From: Parasponia andersonii
Lineage: Eukaryota > Streptophyta > Magnoliopsida > Rosales > Cannabaceae
Reading direction: 5' to 3'
NCBI GenBank assembly: GCA_002914805.1
Contig: JXTB01000107.1
Span: 631,107-695,106 of the forward strand
Length of the DNA stretch: 64,000 nucleotides
Shown here: in pieces, positions 1-16,003 of the stretch
Position numbering within the stretch: position 1 is the stretch's first letter
How the letters are laid out: each line of letters opens with the position of its first letter
Made by a program: the position numbers and the translations under genes
Notes under the pieces: model-generated
Databases searched by the model: none
Told to the model about the DNA's origin: nothing
The model's input: only the letters and a program-made list of their open reading frames with translations

Positions 1-546
1 TGTCTTATCACAATATATATCTTCTTTGTCATATGTATACTACTATCACGTGGCGACATGGCGTGGTCCTTGGATTTGGAGAGATCCACCAAACGAGACT
101 TTAATATTTGAACTTTAACGTCAAAGTTTTTAACACTGTAATTACAGTATTCTAACGTTGTAGCCGCAAAGCCAAAACAGTAACAAGTAACTACCCATTT
201 GCTCAAGAAAACACAAACCTAAAATGCAAATATCTTTTATGGTAAGAAAACCAAAATACAAGATTAATCCCTCAAAGGAAAAAAAAAAAAAAAGGAAAAA
301 AAATGAGAAGTAAAGCGTCTTTGGGCAACTTCCTAAATAAGAGTGGTGGACAAAGTGAGATGCAGTTCGTAGACTGTGGGCGCCTGGAAGCTGCGGACTA
401 AGGAAACAGACGTGGACTAATCGAACACCCAACGTTTGGTCAGCTTTGAAGAAAGCGCCCAAAATTTCAATATCGTAAATTTCTCTCTCTTATTTCTCAT
501 CAGAAACATCTCGCCGCTTGGAACATTATAAAGTGAGCCACGAACG
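1..546. other. Upstream flank and putative 5' UTR of the alanine aminotransferase gene
   Basis: No coding signal is visible. An A-rich run lies near 278-302. A pyrimidine-rich stretch (about 481-500) lies just before the start codon at 547 and probably belongs to the promoter or 5' UTR. No ATG is seen between about 500 and 547, so 547 is the first AUG of a leader starting there. A clear TATA box could not be assigned. Confidence 0.4.
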
Positions 547-5827
<5,281 letters not shown>

Positions 5828-7060
5828 AAAATCCTCGCGTTTTGCGAGTTTTATGAGATAGTTCGGAATAAGATATTCATATCGTAGCGGGACAAGAGAC
5901 ATTTTTCTTACTGTTCTTTTTTGCCTTTAAAGTAAAACATGTCTGGTTAGACAGACACACAGCTTCAGTCCATTGTTTCTACTTTGTAGAGGACGCGAAA
6001 TGAACACCTTCGTATTGTTTGATTATTGAACAATACTTGAGCAATCTTTTCCTTTTTCGTCTCTCTCTCTCTCTCTCTCTCTCCTTTTCCCCCTTAAAAA
6101 CTCTGTATTTCCAGCAAAGAAATAAGTTATGTGATCCTAGTTTATTAAATATGCTCTGAATCACTCCATATTTTAAGTGAATAAACATTTGAAATCTATG
6201 AATCAGAACAACTTTTAGATGAAATTACCTTAAGGATTTCAAGGTATATTTTGTTTCTCAAACATAAATTGTTATCCAAATTTCTTGGGAAGGGGTATAA
6301 TTTAAAGCTTCGGGATATTATGGTTAATTTATGCGTTCAAAAATTAAATTCGAGTTAATTTTAGCAATTTTTAACCATAATTTGTGAAATTGTCAAAAAC
6401 TGTCAAAAAATATCACACCATCGAAATAGTATTAAAAATGGTCAAAATTTTATCGAAAATATCATTTTTAATCGAAATTATAGCAGAGATATCACGTATT
6501 GAGAAGGCATCAAATTTTATCAAAAAGACCACTTTTGTTGTAATTCTATCGAAATTATCACCATCTAAAGTACATCGAAATAATTATCAAAATACTAGTT
6601 TCATCAAAATTTTGTTGAAATTACCACTTTTATTGAATCAACATTTATCATGATTTTTTTGGTTAAAAATTGCAAAATTTAACCCAAAATTTATTTATTT
6701 TTTCTTTATACTATAAATTACCTTAGAACATCTCGACACTTGGTAACAAGATATTTTAAGCTATACCTATTGTTTATAAACTTGGTTTTCAAGATGGGTT
6801 TGAAGGATTTGAACGCAGTTTTTTCAAGAAAACTATGCTTTTATTTTTTTAAGGGCATTTTAGTCAAAGAACATAGATTTATTATCTCAAGCATAAGGGT
6901 CAAATTAGAATGTTTTTGGTGCATATATCGTCTAATTTCTCTCGTAGATTCCTTTCTAGGTTGGTCTTGATTTCACATATTATTTATTAAAATAAGAAGA
7001 AGAAATAAATGAAAAGAACATTTGAGTCCTAGGAAATTTTGTGAGTTAAAAAGGGCAATA
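5828..7060. other. Intergenic DNA with imperfect AT-rich repeats
   Basis: This holds the 3' flank of the aminotransferase gene and AT-rich DNA. From about 6380 to 6660 a loose motif of the type (a)tcgaaattatcac recurs with variable spacing. The short open frames there reflect that low-complexity repeat rather than a gene. It may be an old LTR or MITE remnant, but no end could be defined. Confidence 0.35.
6061..6083. repeat. (CT)n microsatellite
   Basis: An uninterrupted run of about 11 CT dinucleotides downstream of the aminotransferase gene. Confidence 0.9.
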
Positions 7061-7065
7061 GTGAT
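7061..7065. repeat. Target-site duplication, left copy (gtgat)
   Basis: The five bases gtgat immediately precede the 5' LTR of element A and recur immediately after its 3' LTR (17656-17660), as expected for LTR-retrotransposon integration. Confidence 0.85.
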
Positions 7066-7732
7066 TGTTGTGCGGTCTAAAATCCTATGTCGGGTCACAT
7101 TAATAAGATTAAGTGCGATCTCATCCGAAAGGGTTGCATGCGACCTCCATCGCATAAGTTATATGCGATCTCATCCGAAAAGGTTGCATGCGACCTCCAC
7201 AACAGGAGTTACGTGCGACCTCCTCCGAATAAGTTATGTGGGATCCGAAAGAAAAGGAGACTAGTCTCTGCTTCGTCAAACGGGTAACCTACAAGGAAAG
7301 GGAAATAAAAGTTTTTCTTTCAAGTTCAACCAGTTACCCAATTTAAGTGATTATCCAATTATATCGTTACTCAAATTATATTACCCGATTGTATAGTTAC
7401 CTATTCTTACAATTAGGAACATTAAGTTACCCTCATCTATATAAAAGGAGTTCAATGTTTCGGTGAGGGGGGGATAGGACTTTTTCGAATCTAGAGAAGC
7501 TAAAGAATTCTTAAGAGTATTTTCTTCTTCTCTCCGGACAACACATTATAATTTTGAGTTCTTGTAATTCTCCAGAAAATAGTGAAAAACAGTGGACGTA
7601 AGCTCATCTTTTTCGAGGCTGAACCACTATAAAATCTTTGCCTCTTTATTTGTTTTGATTAATAACCCTTTTCATACAAGCCACATCTCGTAATGTTTTC
7701 TAAATTTATTCTTGACAAAACCTCCATCAACA
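7066..7732 (+). repeat. 5' LTR of element A (667 bp)
   Basis: Starts tgttgtgcggtc and ends ccatcaaca, giving 5-bp inverted ends (tgttg/caaca). It matches 16935-17655 over its length. The U3 part (about 7100-7260) has about two copies of a unit of roughly 50 bp built from a module like tgcgacctcatccga; the 3' LTR has one more copy. A likely transcribed part follows, with aaaatagtgaaaaacagtgg near its end. Confidence 0.9.
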
Positions 7733-7734
7733 AT

Positions 7735-7751
7735 TGGCGCTAGAAGGAGGG
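7735..7751 (+). other. Primer-binding-like site of element A
   Basis: The 17 bases tggcgctagaaggaggg start with TGG, complementary to a tRNA CCA end, and lie two bases after the 5' LTR. Element B has the same sequence with one change (tggtgct...) at the matching place. I could not assign the tRNA. Confidence 0.6.
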
Positions 7752-7794
7752 CTATTCCGGCCAAAATAGTTCATCAAATTTCACTTTTTTAAAA

Positions 7795-9652
7795 ATGGCA
7801 AACACCAGAAATACTACCAGAGTCACTGGAACTAGCCAAAACCAACCCCAAAGCACTGCTACTGCACAGGCAGACCCTGCTCAAGATCAGCCTACCATGA
7901 TCGCATTAGAAAACCTTGCTCAGAGATAGGATCGCATGGAGGAAACACTGGTGAACCTTTAGCAAGTCACTAACCAGATCAATGACTCCCTACGACGACT
8001 TGCTGAAGGGCAGACGGTGAACCCACTACAGCACGAACGTCCCAAAGAACCTCCTGCTCAACTACCTGAAAAAGGAATACAGATCCTAGAGATAAGGAGA
8101 TGCGACCAGCCAAAAACCCAGCAAGAACGTTATGAAGATCGCATCTCCAAAGGAAAAGGCAAAGTTGCAAACTTGCCTCAAGAATTTGGTACAGAGAGTT
8201 CAAGTACTAACCGTGATCGTGGACAACCTTCTCGCAAATCTACTGATAATCAAGATCGCTTGAGCAGCGAATGAAAACGGCCATCGAGAAGCATCTTCGA
8301 AAGAATCAGCAGAGAGTCGAGACAAGATCCTGCAGACCTAAGACAATACTTGGAGTGGCGACGTAGCCATGAACGATCCGTATCGCATCATAATGACCAA
8401 AGCCGATCTCGTCGCACTATTTTGCTAGATTTCTCTCACAGATCGCAGAAGACTGTACCTGACCAACCTGCCATACATCAAGATAACCATCAAAGGCCGC
8501 CCTTGCCACCAGCAAGAGATAATGCTCTCCCTCCGAACGTCGATGTTCATAATTTAAGGATCGCATTAGATGCACTTGCTGGTTGGGACGATGAGCTCGC
8601 TGATGGGTATCGTTAATCGTCATTCAGCGAGGAAGTTCGAGCTGCTATCCTACCTACTGGATTCAGACTTCCCACTATTAACACTTTTGATGGGAAAACT
8701 GATCCACAGGACCATATGGATCACTTCATTGACTTGATGGAACTCCATTGTATCAATGATCATGCATGTTGTAGATGTTTTGCTGTAACTCTCTCAGGAG
8801 CAGCAAAGAAGTGGTTCTGAGGACTCAAATCCGGCTCAATCTCATCCTGACAACAACTTCAAACGGCGTTCCTGAGACAGTTCTAAGCTACAAAGAATTT
8901 CACTGTTCCACTTGTTAGCTTGTCTGCAATTCAACAAGGTCCAGAGGAGACTCTACGATCTTATTTCAATCGATTCACCTCAGAGTTAGCAAAGATCAAC
9001 AACCCACCTGAGGGGAGAGTTCTAACTCTCATGATGGCCAGGGTGCGACCAAAAACTAAACTCTGGGTGGAAAGATTAACAACCCACCTGAGGGGAGAGT
9101 TCTAACTCTCATGATGGCCAGGGTGCGACCAGAAACTAAAGTCTGGGAAGAATTACTTGAGCGAGAATGTAAAAATCTAGAAGACTTCTACCGAAGGGTT
9201 GGTCGGCATCTGAGGGTAGAATCTTCACGCGAGAATTTTCAAAAGACAAAGAAAGAAGAAAGGAAAGATGCTACTAAAGATGCGATCATAACCAACAATA
9301 ACGGTAATAAGAAAAACAAAAGGAGTAATGAACAGTTGATGGAGAATCAGCCTAGACCTAAAAAGCAGGAGATTTCAAGAGCTCCCATGTGGTTCAATGA
9401 TCACACTGAGTTAAACGCACCCATAGATCATATCTATGCGGTCACAAACCAGAAGAAACGATACCATCAACTGGAACCAATGAAACGGGACAGGGCAAAG
9501 CGCGGCCCCAACAAGTTCTGCCGGTATCACAATGATATTGGGCATGATACCAATAATTGCTATGCCTTGAAGGATGAAATTGAAAGACTGATTAAAGAGG
9601 GGCGACTGCGGCAGTACACCAGGCAGAATGACGAAAGGCGAGAAGAAAACTA
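7795..9652 (+). pseudogene. gag: gag region of element A, broken by stops
   Basis: The capsid-type reading frame starts at an ATG at 7795 (MANTRNTTRV). It continues through segments at about 8017-8271, 8350-8613, 8640-9104 and 9111-9652. These contain a retrotransposon gag-like core (PTINTFDGKTDPQDHMDHF; EETLRSYFNRF) and a Cys/His cluster near the end (CRYHNDIGHDTNNC) in the position of the nucleic-acid-binding knuckle. In-frame stops near 7927, 7961, 8271, 8614, 8818 and 8848 interrupt it. Several fit C-to-T change of Gln/Arg codons or G-to-A change of Trp codons. An 80-bp tandem duplication (8997-9156) adds a further break. The frame would have continued into pol. Confidence 0.8.
8997..9156 (+). 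repeat. 80-bp tandem duplication inside gag of element A
   Basis: The segment starting aacaacccacctgagggg at about 8999 recurs 80 bases later (about 9079), with a few differences. Eighty is not a multiple of three, so the duplication shifts the reading frame. This explains why the same peptide stretch (MMARVRP) occurs twice in different frames. Confidence 0.85.
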
Positions 9653-9777
9653 ACAGCGACCTCCAGAAATTCAACGCGAAGTCCGAACTATCTTTAGAGG
9701 ACCGCATGTTGGCGGAGATTCAAAAAGGGCTCAAGACAGGTATGCACGAGAAGCTCGACAACAGCCATTAACTAATG

Positions 9778-10127
9778 TCATGCATCAACACGGGGTAGGC
9801 GAGGTGCAAGGAAACCAATATGATGCGAGGACTTGTTATAACAACTCGTTGAAACTCGCAGCAAAGGATGCGACGTCTCGCACAATGATGGTCCAACTGC
9901 CAGAGGAAGCATCAGTTGAAGCATCGAGCAAAGCGTCAGTCGAAGCTTCAGTTGAGTCGTCAGACAAAGCGTCAGTCGAAGCTTCAGTTGAGTCATCGGA
10001 TAAAGCGCCAGTCGAACCGTCAGTTAAAGCGTCAATCAACACGACCAGCAAAGACTTCGATCCTTGAGAAATAGACGAAGAGGTCAGAACTGGATCCATT
10101 GAAGATCTGGAGGACTTATAATTCGAC
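9778..10127 (+). pseudogene. gag-pol junction of element A with protease segment missing and Ser/Glu/Ala repeats
   Basis: The sequence runs straight from the end of the gag linker (LTNVMH) into the piece that follows protease in element B (QHGVGEVQGNQYDA). The roughly 150-residue protease part with the VDNGSS active-site motif seen in B is therefore absent here. Downstream, about 9907-10050 encodes imperfect repeats of the type SVEASVESSDKA in a hypervariable linker before reverse transcriptase. B has only a much shorter linker there. No protease-like motif was found elsewhere in A. Confidence 0.7.
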
Positions 10128-11562
10128 ATGTCTTCTAAGACTTTAAAGATTGGAACGAAGATTCAAAAGTCTGTGCGAGCATCGTTGGTCGCTTTTCTAA
10201 AATCTAACTTGGATGTCTTCGCGTGGCGACACTCGGATATGGTAGGGATCGATTCGAGGATCATATGCCACCGTCTTAACATAGATCCGACAAAGAAGCC
10301 TGTATGGCAGAAAAGAAGAGCTATGAATCTAGAGCGCTACGCCGCGTTAAAAGAAGAGGTGGAGAAGCTACTCGAAATTGGATTTATAAGAGAATCTTTT
10401 TACCCTGACTGGCTTGCAAACCCGGTTTTGGTGAAGAAACCCAATGGGAAGTAGAGAACGTGTATCGATTTCACCGATCTCAACAAAGCATGCCCGAAGG
10501 ACAGCTTCCCTCTTCCGAGAATCGACCAGCTTGTAGATGCGATATCGGGGCATGAACTTTTAAGTTTCATGGACGCATATTCTAGATATAATCAAATCCC
10601 CATGTACAAGCTAGATGAGGAGCATACCTCGTTCATCACAGATCGAGGATTATACTGCTATAAAAAGAAGCCCTTCGGACTTGTCAATATAAGAGTGACC
10701 TACCAGCGTCTTGTCAATATGATGTTTGCAAAACAAATTAGCAAGACAATGGAGGTATATGTCGACGACATGTTGGTGAAGTCAGAGAAAGCCGAAGATC
10801 ACATCAAGCACCTTGATGAGATGTTCAAAATTCTCCGGAAATATCAAATGAAGCTGAATCCCCAGAAGTGTGCGTTTGGGGTAGGATCTGAAAAGTTTTT
10901 GGGTTTTACGGTCAATCAGCGAGGTATTGAAGCGAACCCTCAGAAGATACAAGCATTGATTGATATGCAATCTCCTCATAAACCCAAGGATGTGTAGGGC
11001 CTAGCAGGAAGAGTAGCTGCACTGAGTCGGTTTATATCCAGATCAACCGATAAATGCCAACCTTTCTTTGAAGTATTGAAAGGATCAAAGAGGGTTCGAA
11101 TGGACGAAATAATGCGAGCAGGCGTTCCAAGAGTTGAAAAAGCACTTGGGTTCTCCTCCACTCTTGTCGAAGCCAAACCCAGGAGAAGAATTATGCTTAT
11201 ATCTCGCTGTTTCCAAATATGCGACGAGTGCTGCATTAATTCGCGAGGAGAAAAATATACAGCGACCTGTCTATTATGTAAATAAAAGATTACTTGTTGC
11301 CGAAACTAGTTATCCAGAGATGGAAAAATTGGCGCTAGCGCTCGTCATCGCATCAAGAAAGTTTCGACCTTACTTTCATGCTCACTCTATCAGGGTTTTC
11401 ACGAATTTTCCGTTGAAACAGGTTCTACAGAAACCTGAGGCATCAGGACGGCTGCTTAAGTGGGCTGTTGAATTAAGTCAATTTGACATCAATTTTCAAC
11501 CTCGCACTGCCATAAAGGGTCAGGCCCTCGCAGATTTTATTGCAGAATTTATTTACATATGA
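10128..11562 (+). pseudogene. pol: Reverse transcriptase and first RNase H of element A, degenerate
   Basis: Reverse transcriptase of Ty3-gypsy type, with VLVKKPNGK, CIDFTDLNKACPKD, SFMDAYSRYNQI and the catalytic YVDDMLVK box. It is followed by an RNase H region (YYVNKRLLVAETSYP; ALVIASRKFRPYF; ADFIAEF). An in-frame stop occurs just after KPNGK (about 10452) and another after KPKDV (about 10995). A frameshift lies near 11070-11135. The catalytic box itself is intact. The second, archaeal-type RNase H follows in a shifted frame. Confidence 0.85.
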
Positions 11563-11786
11563 TGTCGATCTTCCCATAGGAGTACTCGAAAAACCCCCTT
11601 TAGATACATCAAGGTTGTGGAAACTTTATATTGATAGGTCATCGAATGAAAATGGAGCAGGTGTGGGTCTAGTTTTAATCAGTCCTGAAGGGCACAACAT
11701 TCATTGTGCGCTTCGCTTCAAGTTCCCAGCGTTGAATAATGAGGCTGAATATGAAGCACTGATAGCTGGGCTAAAGCTTGCACAGG
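11540..11786 (+). pseudogene. Second (archaeal-type) RNase H of element A, cut by assembly gap
   Basis: The frame encodes WKLYIDRSSNENGAGVGL and NNEAEYEALIAGLKLA. These match the start and the Glu-containing helix of an additional RNase H fold. In element B the matching domain continues with EVYSDSQLVVCQVIG and WADALAKLA. Tat-lineage gypsy elements are known for a second RNase H. The conserved first Asp is present (YIDRS). The rest falls in the gap. Confidence 0.7.
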
Positions 11787-12145
11787 NNNNNNNNNNNNNN
11801 NNNNNNNNNNNNNNNNNNNNNNNNNNNNNNNNNNNNNNNNNNNNNNNNNNNNNNNNNNNNNNNNNNNNNNNNNNNNNNNNNNNNNNNNNNNNNNNNNNNN
11901 NNNNNNNNNNNNNNNNNNNNNNNNNNNNNNNNNNNNNNNNNNNNNNNNNNNNNNNNNNNNNNNNNNNNNNNNNNNNNNNNNNNNNNNNNNNNNNNNNNNN
12001 NNNNNNNNNNNNNNNNNNNNNNNNNNNNNNNNNNNNNNNNNNNNNNNNNNNNNNNNNNNNNNNNNNNNNNNNNNNNNNNNNNNNNNNNNNNNNNNNNNNN
12101 NNNNNNNNNNNNNNNNNNNNNNNNNNNNNNNNNNNNNNNNNNNNN
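11787..12145. other. Assembly gap (359 N)
   Basis: A run of N inside element A. By comparison with element B it should cover the end of the second RNase H and the start of integrase, although the B interval is longer than 359 bases, so the gap size may be arbitrary. Confidence 0.95.
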
Positions 12146-13141
12146 GGGCAAGCACTTGCAAACAAGATTCTTCGATAAGGGTATTTTTGGCCGACTATGA
12201 AGAAGGATACATTGGAATTTGCTAGGAGGTGTGATAAATGTCAACGATTTGCGACTATTCCTTGAAAATCACATATTCTTTTAACTACAATGACTAGTCC
12301 ATGACCATTTGCTTTTTGGGGAATTGATATTATCGGGATGCTTCCATTAGACGAGGTGGTTTGAAGTATGCAGTGGTCGCAGTCGATTATTTTACAAAAT
12401 GGACGGAAGCTGAGGCCTTGAGCACCATTTCCGCAAAGAAGATGATAGATTTTGTTTACAAATCTATAATCTGCCGTTATGGTATACTGCATACTATAAT
12501 TTCTGACAATGGGAAACAATTCGACTGTGATGAGTTTCGTGGCTTCTGCAACAACTTGGGCATCAAGAAGAGTTTCTTTGCCGTTGTTCATCCGCAAGCT
12601 AATAGGCAGGTCGAAGCGATAAACAAAATACTTAAACAGAATATAAAGACAAAGTTGGAGGAGCATAAAAGAGCTTGGCCAGAAGTACTTCCAGAAGTTT
12701 TATGGACTTATAGAACCACTCAACGAACTACTACTGGATTGAGTCCATTCTCTTTGGCTTATGGACATGAAGCAATGATCCCAGTTGAAATTGGTGCAGG
12801 CTCTCTATGGCGATCTGTTTATGAGCAAAGTCAGAGTGATGTATTACTGAGAATTGAACTTGATTTTTTAGAAGAAAGGCGTGAACAATCTCAACTTCGA
12901 ATTGCATCATATCAACAACGCACTGCTCGACATTATAACTCTAAAGTCAAAAGTAGACATTTTGAAGTTGGTGATCTTGTCCTTCGAAGAGTTCTATCTA
13001 ATAATAAAGAGCATGGTGCTGGTGTATTTGGACCTTCGTGGGAAGGGCCTTATGTTATTGATGACGTCATTCGACCTGGGATATACAAGCTAGCTCGCAT
13101 CGGCGGATAAAAGATCGAACATGCTTGGAATGCAGAATAAC
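12146..13141 (+). pseudogene. Integrase of element A, degenerate
   Basis: Remains of the zinc-binding region (ARRCDKCQ) are followed by the DDE core: VAVDYFTKWTEAEAL (first Asp), TIISDNGKQF (second Asp) and HPQANRQVEAINKILK (Glu). The C-terminal part has TTGLSPFSLAYGHEAMIPVE and FEVGDLVLRRV plus GPSWEGPYVI, typical of gypsy integrases. In-frame stops occur near 12264, 12361 and 13108. The normally Gly-rich HPQANGQ reads HPQANRQ here. The catalytic triad appears present. Confidence 0.85.
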
Positions 13142-13855
13142 TTCGTCGTTATTATCAATGAATCTTCATGTATTTTCAACGGCTTCCGGTATCTTCATTA
13201 TTTCGACATTCGACGTCATTCGTCAATAATATATCTTCGACTATTACTTCAACTTTATTTAATTCATCTCTTATAGTTTTATGGTAGTTTTCAGACACCA
13301 TAAAACTCGGGGGGCAATGGGATCAGAATTTTATCTCCTACTTATTTCCTAAGGGACTATACAAAATGTCTATTTAGAGGAGACGGAGTTTTAGATCGTC
13401 GAAGTATCTGAAATTCCTTAAAATCCTAGGATTTTCTCCTCGCTTCATGCCCCAGCATGTCGTATTATGCAATTTCCCTCCTCGAACAAAAAAGAAACTA
13501 AACCAAACGTTCATTGTTCGATGTGATATATTACTATATCCTATTTTGCGATCGAACTTTTGAAAAACAGTTGAGTTTGCATCACTCATATTTGTTGTTT
13601 TTTTTAAGCGACCTAACCTATCCTAATACTTAAAACTCGTTTTAAGTTAGTTGGATTCAAATCGCAAAAAGCGTACTGATCAGTCACTTAGTGATTGACT
13701 ACTTAGTTAAAATTAGTATTGTGTTTTCATTATTTTGCAGGAATCTGACAGGGAAAAAATAATATTCATTAAAAGAATTTTGGCACCCGTACATAAGCAG
13801 AGAGGAAGGGGGACCAAGCCCACATTGTTCTAAAAATAAAAAAATACAAGTTTTA
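13142..13855. other. Spacer between integrase and antisense gene in element A
   Basis: No coding signal. Part (about 13310-13730) is closely matched in element B (about 36850-37250), where it lies in reverse orientation. It is therefore a conserved non-coding part of the family. Confidence 0.5.
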
Positions 13856-16003
13856 CTATGCGGAAGTGCTCACACTGCCATCCCCAGTTTTGGCAGTATC
13901 CTCCTTCCAACTCTGGACAAGCTCGACCACGTCCTCGCCAAGGATGGAGAAGTCAAAGTCCGGATGCTCGCAGAAGATGTTAAAAATGATGGTCGACGAT
14001 GCGATGTCACTAGCTTTATCTTCGAGCTCTTTGACTTCAGTCACCTTGAACTCTTCGATAGCTTTGTGAACTGCCTCTGTTGTCGCCTCCCTCAAGCGAT
14101 CTGGATGCTCAGAGATGGTTTTCTCGAGCTATTTGACTGTCTCCTTGAGGTTCTCCTTCTCGAGCTTCTCCTTGGCTAGGCCTTCGAGCAGCTGCTACCT
14201 CTCCAAGTCAAAGGCTTTTTTCTCCTCCTCCCGAGCTTTCTCTGAGTTCTCGAATGCTTGGGTTATCTCTTCAACTTTTTCGGCCTTCTCCGAGCATTCA
14301 AGGACCGGGTCGTGCATCAGGACAACAGTAGCCGCGGTCTGAAAATATAACCATTAATACCAACAAATAATACATTTGAGGAGAAGAAAATAAGGTACTT
14401 ACATTGGCCAGTATCCTCATCGCAGAACCAAAAGCGACCTTGGCAGATCGTCGCTTCATCCGCTCCTAGCCCTCCTCGGAAGTGAAGCAATCAATGAAGG
14501 CTGCGCTCACACCAGCCTTCTCTGGTAATTGATTGAGGAGCGCAAAGAGCTCTTCATCTTTATTTGCTAGGATCAGTTCCGAAGAGGTGACAGCCTCTTT
14601 GGGTAGTTCAGAATGGCTCGATGTCTGAGGCTGTGGAGGAGGCGAGCTTGCCGGGATGTCCTCGAAGGCAACTTTTCGTTTTTTAGAGTTGTCGACCTTC
14701 TCTTTCCCTTTCGATGACGGAGTGCTCTCGGGTGTCTTGGATTTTGCCATGGACCCGAGAGTGGAGGGTGGTGCTCGTAGGCCGCTACCGATAACCATCT
14801 CTGTACAGATACGTCAGTGAGCAAGGTGATATAATCCAATGATAATTAGAAAATGTATATATGATTACCTTCTTCTTGTGGATGAGCTGGTTGAGGAGCT
14901 GAAGGTGACATTGTTTCTGGAGAAGAAGGTTCTGAAGCTGGAGGGGTGGCAGGTGCTTTTCGTTTCCTAAGTCTGGAAGACGAGGCACCTATATCCATCT
15001 ATTTCCTTGGCTTCTTTTTCTTCGAGCTCGAAGGTCTGGACGAACAGACAGGGGGGTCAGGGAATGTGGCTCCCTTTGGAAACAGACCACAAGCTACCAG
15101 GTTCCTGAAAGTTCTAAGTACCTTCCAATCAAATTCCTCGATTGGAAGGTCGTTGATTTTGTACACCCTTGCGAGCTGTTTCCTAGAAAGTCTGGGCCGT
15201 TCTCTGTTGTCTGCGACAACATGCGAGTGCGATCAGGATAAAAATAACAAAATAGAATAAGGCGCTAGATTGGAAGTCTACCTACTAGGATTTTGAAAGA
15301 AGCCGTTATCTGCATAGTCAAAGTGGAAAAATAGATTTTTCTATTTTCCTATATTGTTGCGAACCCCGTAGATTATTTTTATTGCCTGGTTTGACCATTT
15401 GCTCGCATAAAAGAAGACAAGATCTGACGGGTTTGATTTCACTTGGTAAAACCAAGCGAACTCTTCAGGAGAAGGGGAATCTAAACCTAATTTATGGTAA
15501 AGTATATACAAACCTACCATATATCTATATGTATTAGGAGTCAATTGGAAAGGGACGACCCCATAGTAGTCGATAATTAATTTTATGTACGGATAAAGTG
15601 GGAGGTGGACATTGCACTTGAGAACTGCTTCAGAAAAAGAAGCAATTCCACGTGATGGTGTTTGTGGTCGATTGAATTCTATGGGTAGGCGAAGAGGGAT
15701 GATGATCTTATAGCTGCACACGATTTTGCTGAGCTTGTTCGATGTGCAACTCGTCCTTATATTGGTACATGACCAATTCTCCTCTACGTATTGATAGCTC
15801 GATGAGAAGGCAGGGGCATCTCTGATATGTCGAGGCCACTGGTCCTGAGGGAGGTCGCCTATGTAAAGACTATTCTGCCTGACCCTTATTATTTCTACCT
15901 CGGGTTCTGGCTCAAGGTAGTCTTCGAGGTTTATAGAGCTAACACTGGAGTCAGATTCTCCAGAAAATGTATTCCCTTCCCTAAAATCCTCACTACTAGA
16001 CAT
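13856..16003 (-). pseudogene. Antisense gene of element A, four exons (gypsy-associated plant family)
   Basis: A gene on the strand opposite to gag-pol. Exons in transcription order: 16003-15286, 15210-14869, 14800-14403, 14338-13856. All junctions are GT-AG and the phases close over 1,941 bases (647 codons with stop). The start is ATG with MSSSEDF. The first exon carries the conserved domain (YGVVPFQLTPNTYRYMVGL; EFAWFYQVKSNP; FFYASKWSNQAI), resembling the plant family called putative gypsy-type transposon. Exon 3 is Ser/Pro/Lys-rich. Exon 4 reads as a coiled coil (EKVEEITQAFENSEKAREEE) ending in STSA. A few in-frame stops (for example after NNIGK at about 15341) show decay. Element B holds the same gene with splice sites at matching places. 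The function is unknown. Antisense extra frames are known from Tat-lineage elements. Confidence 0.75.

Noticed and set aside
6380-6660. Open frame rich in Ile, Lys and Ser
   Set aside because: It is produced by a short AT-rich recurring motif and has no domain or splice context.
11771-12244. Long open frames across the run of N
   Set aside because: They consist of unknown bases in an assembly gap and carry no coding evidence.
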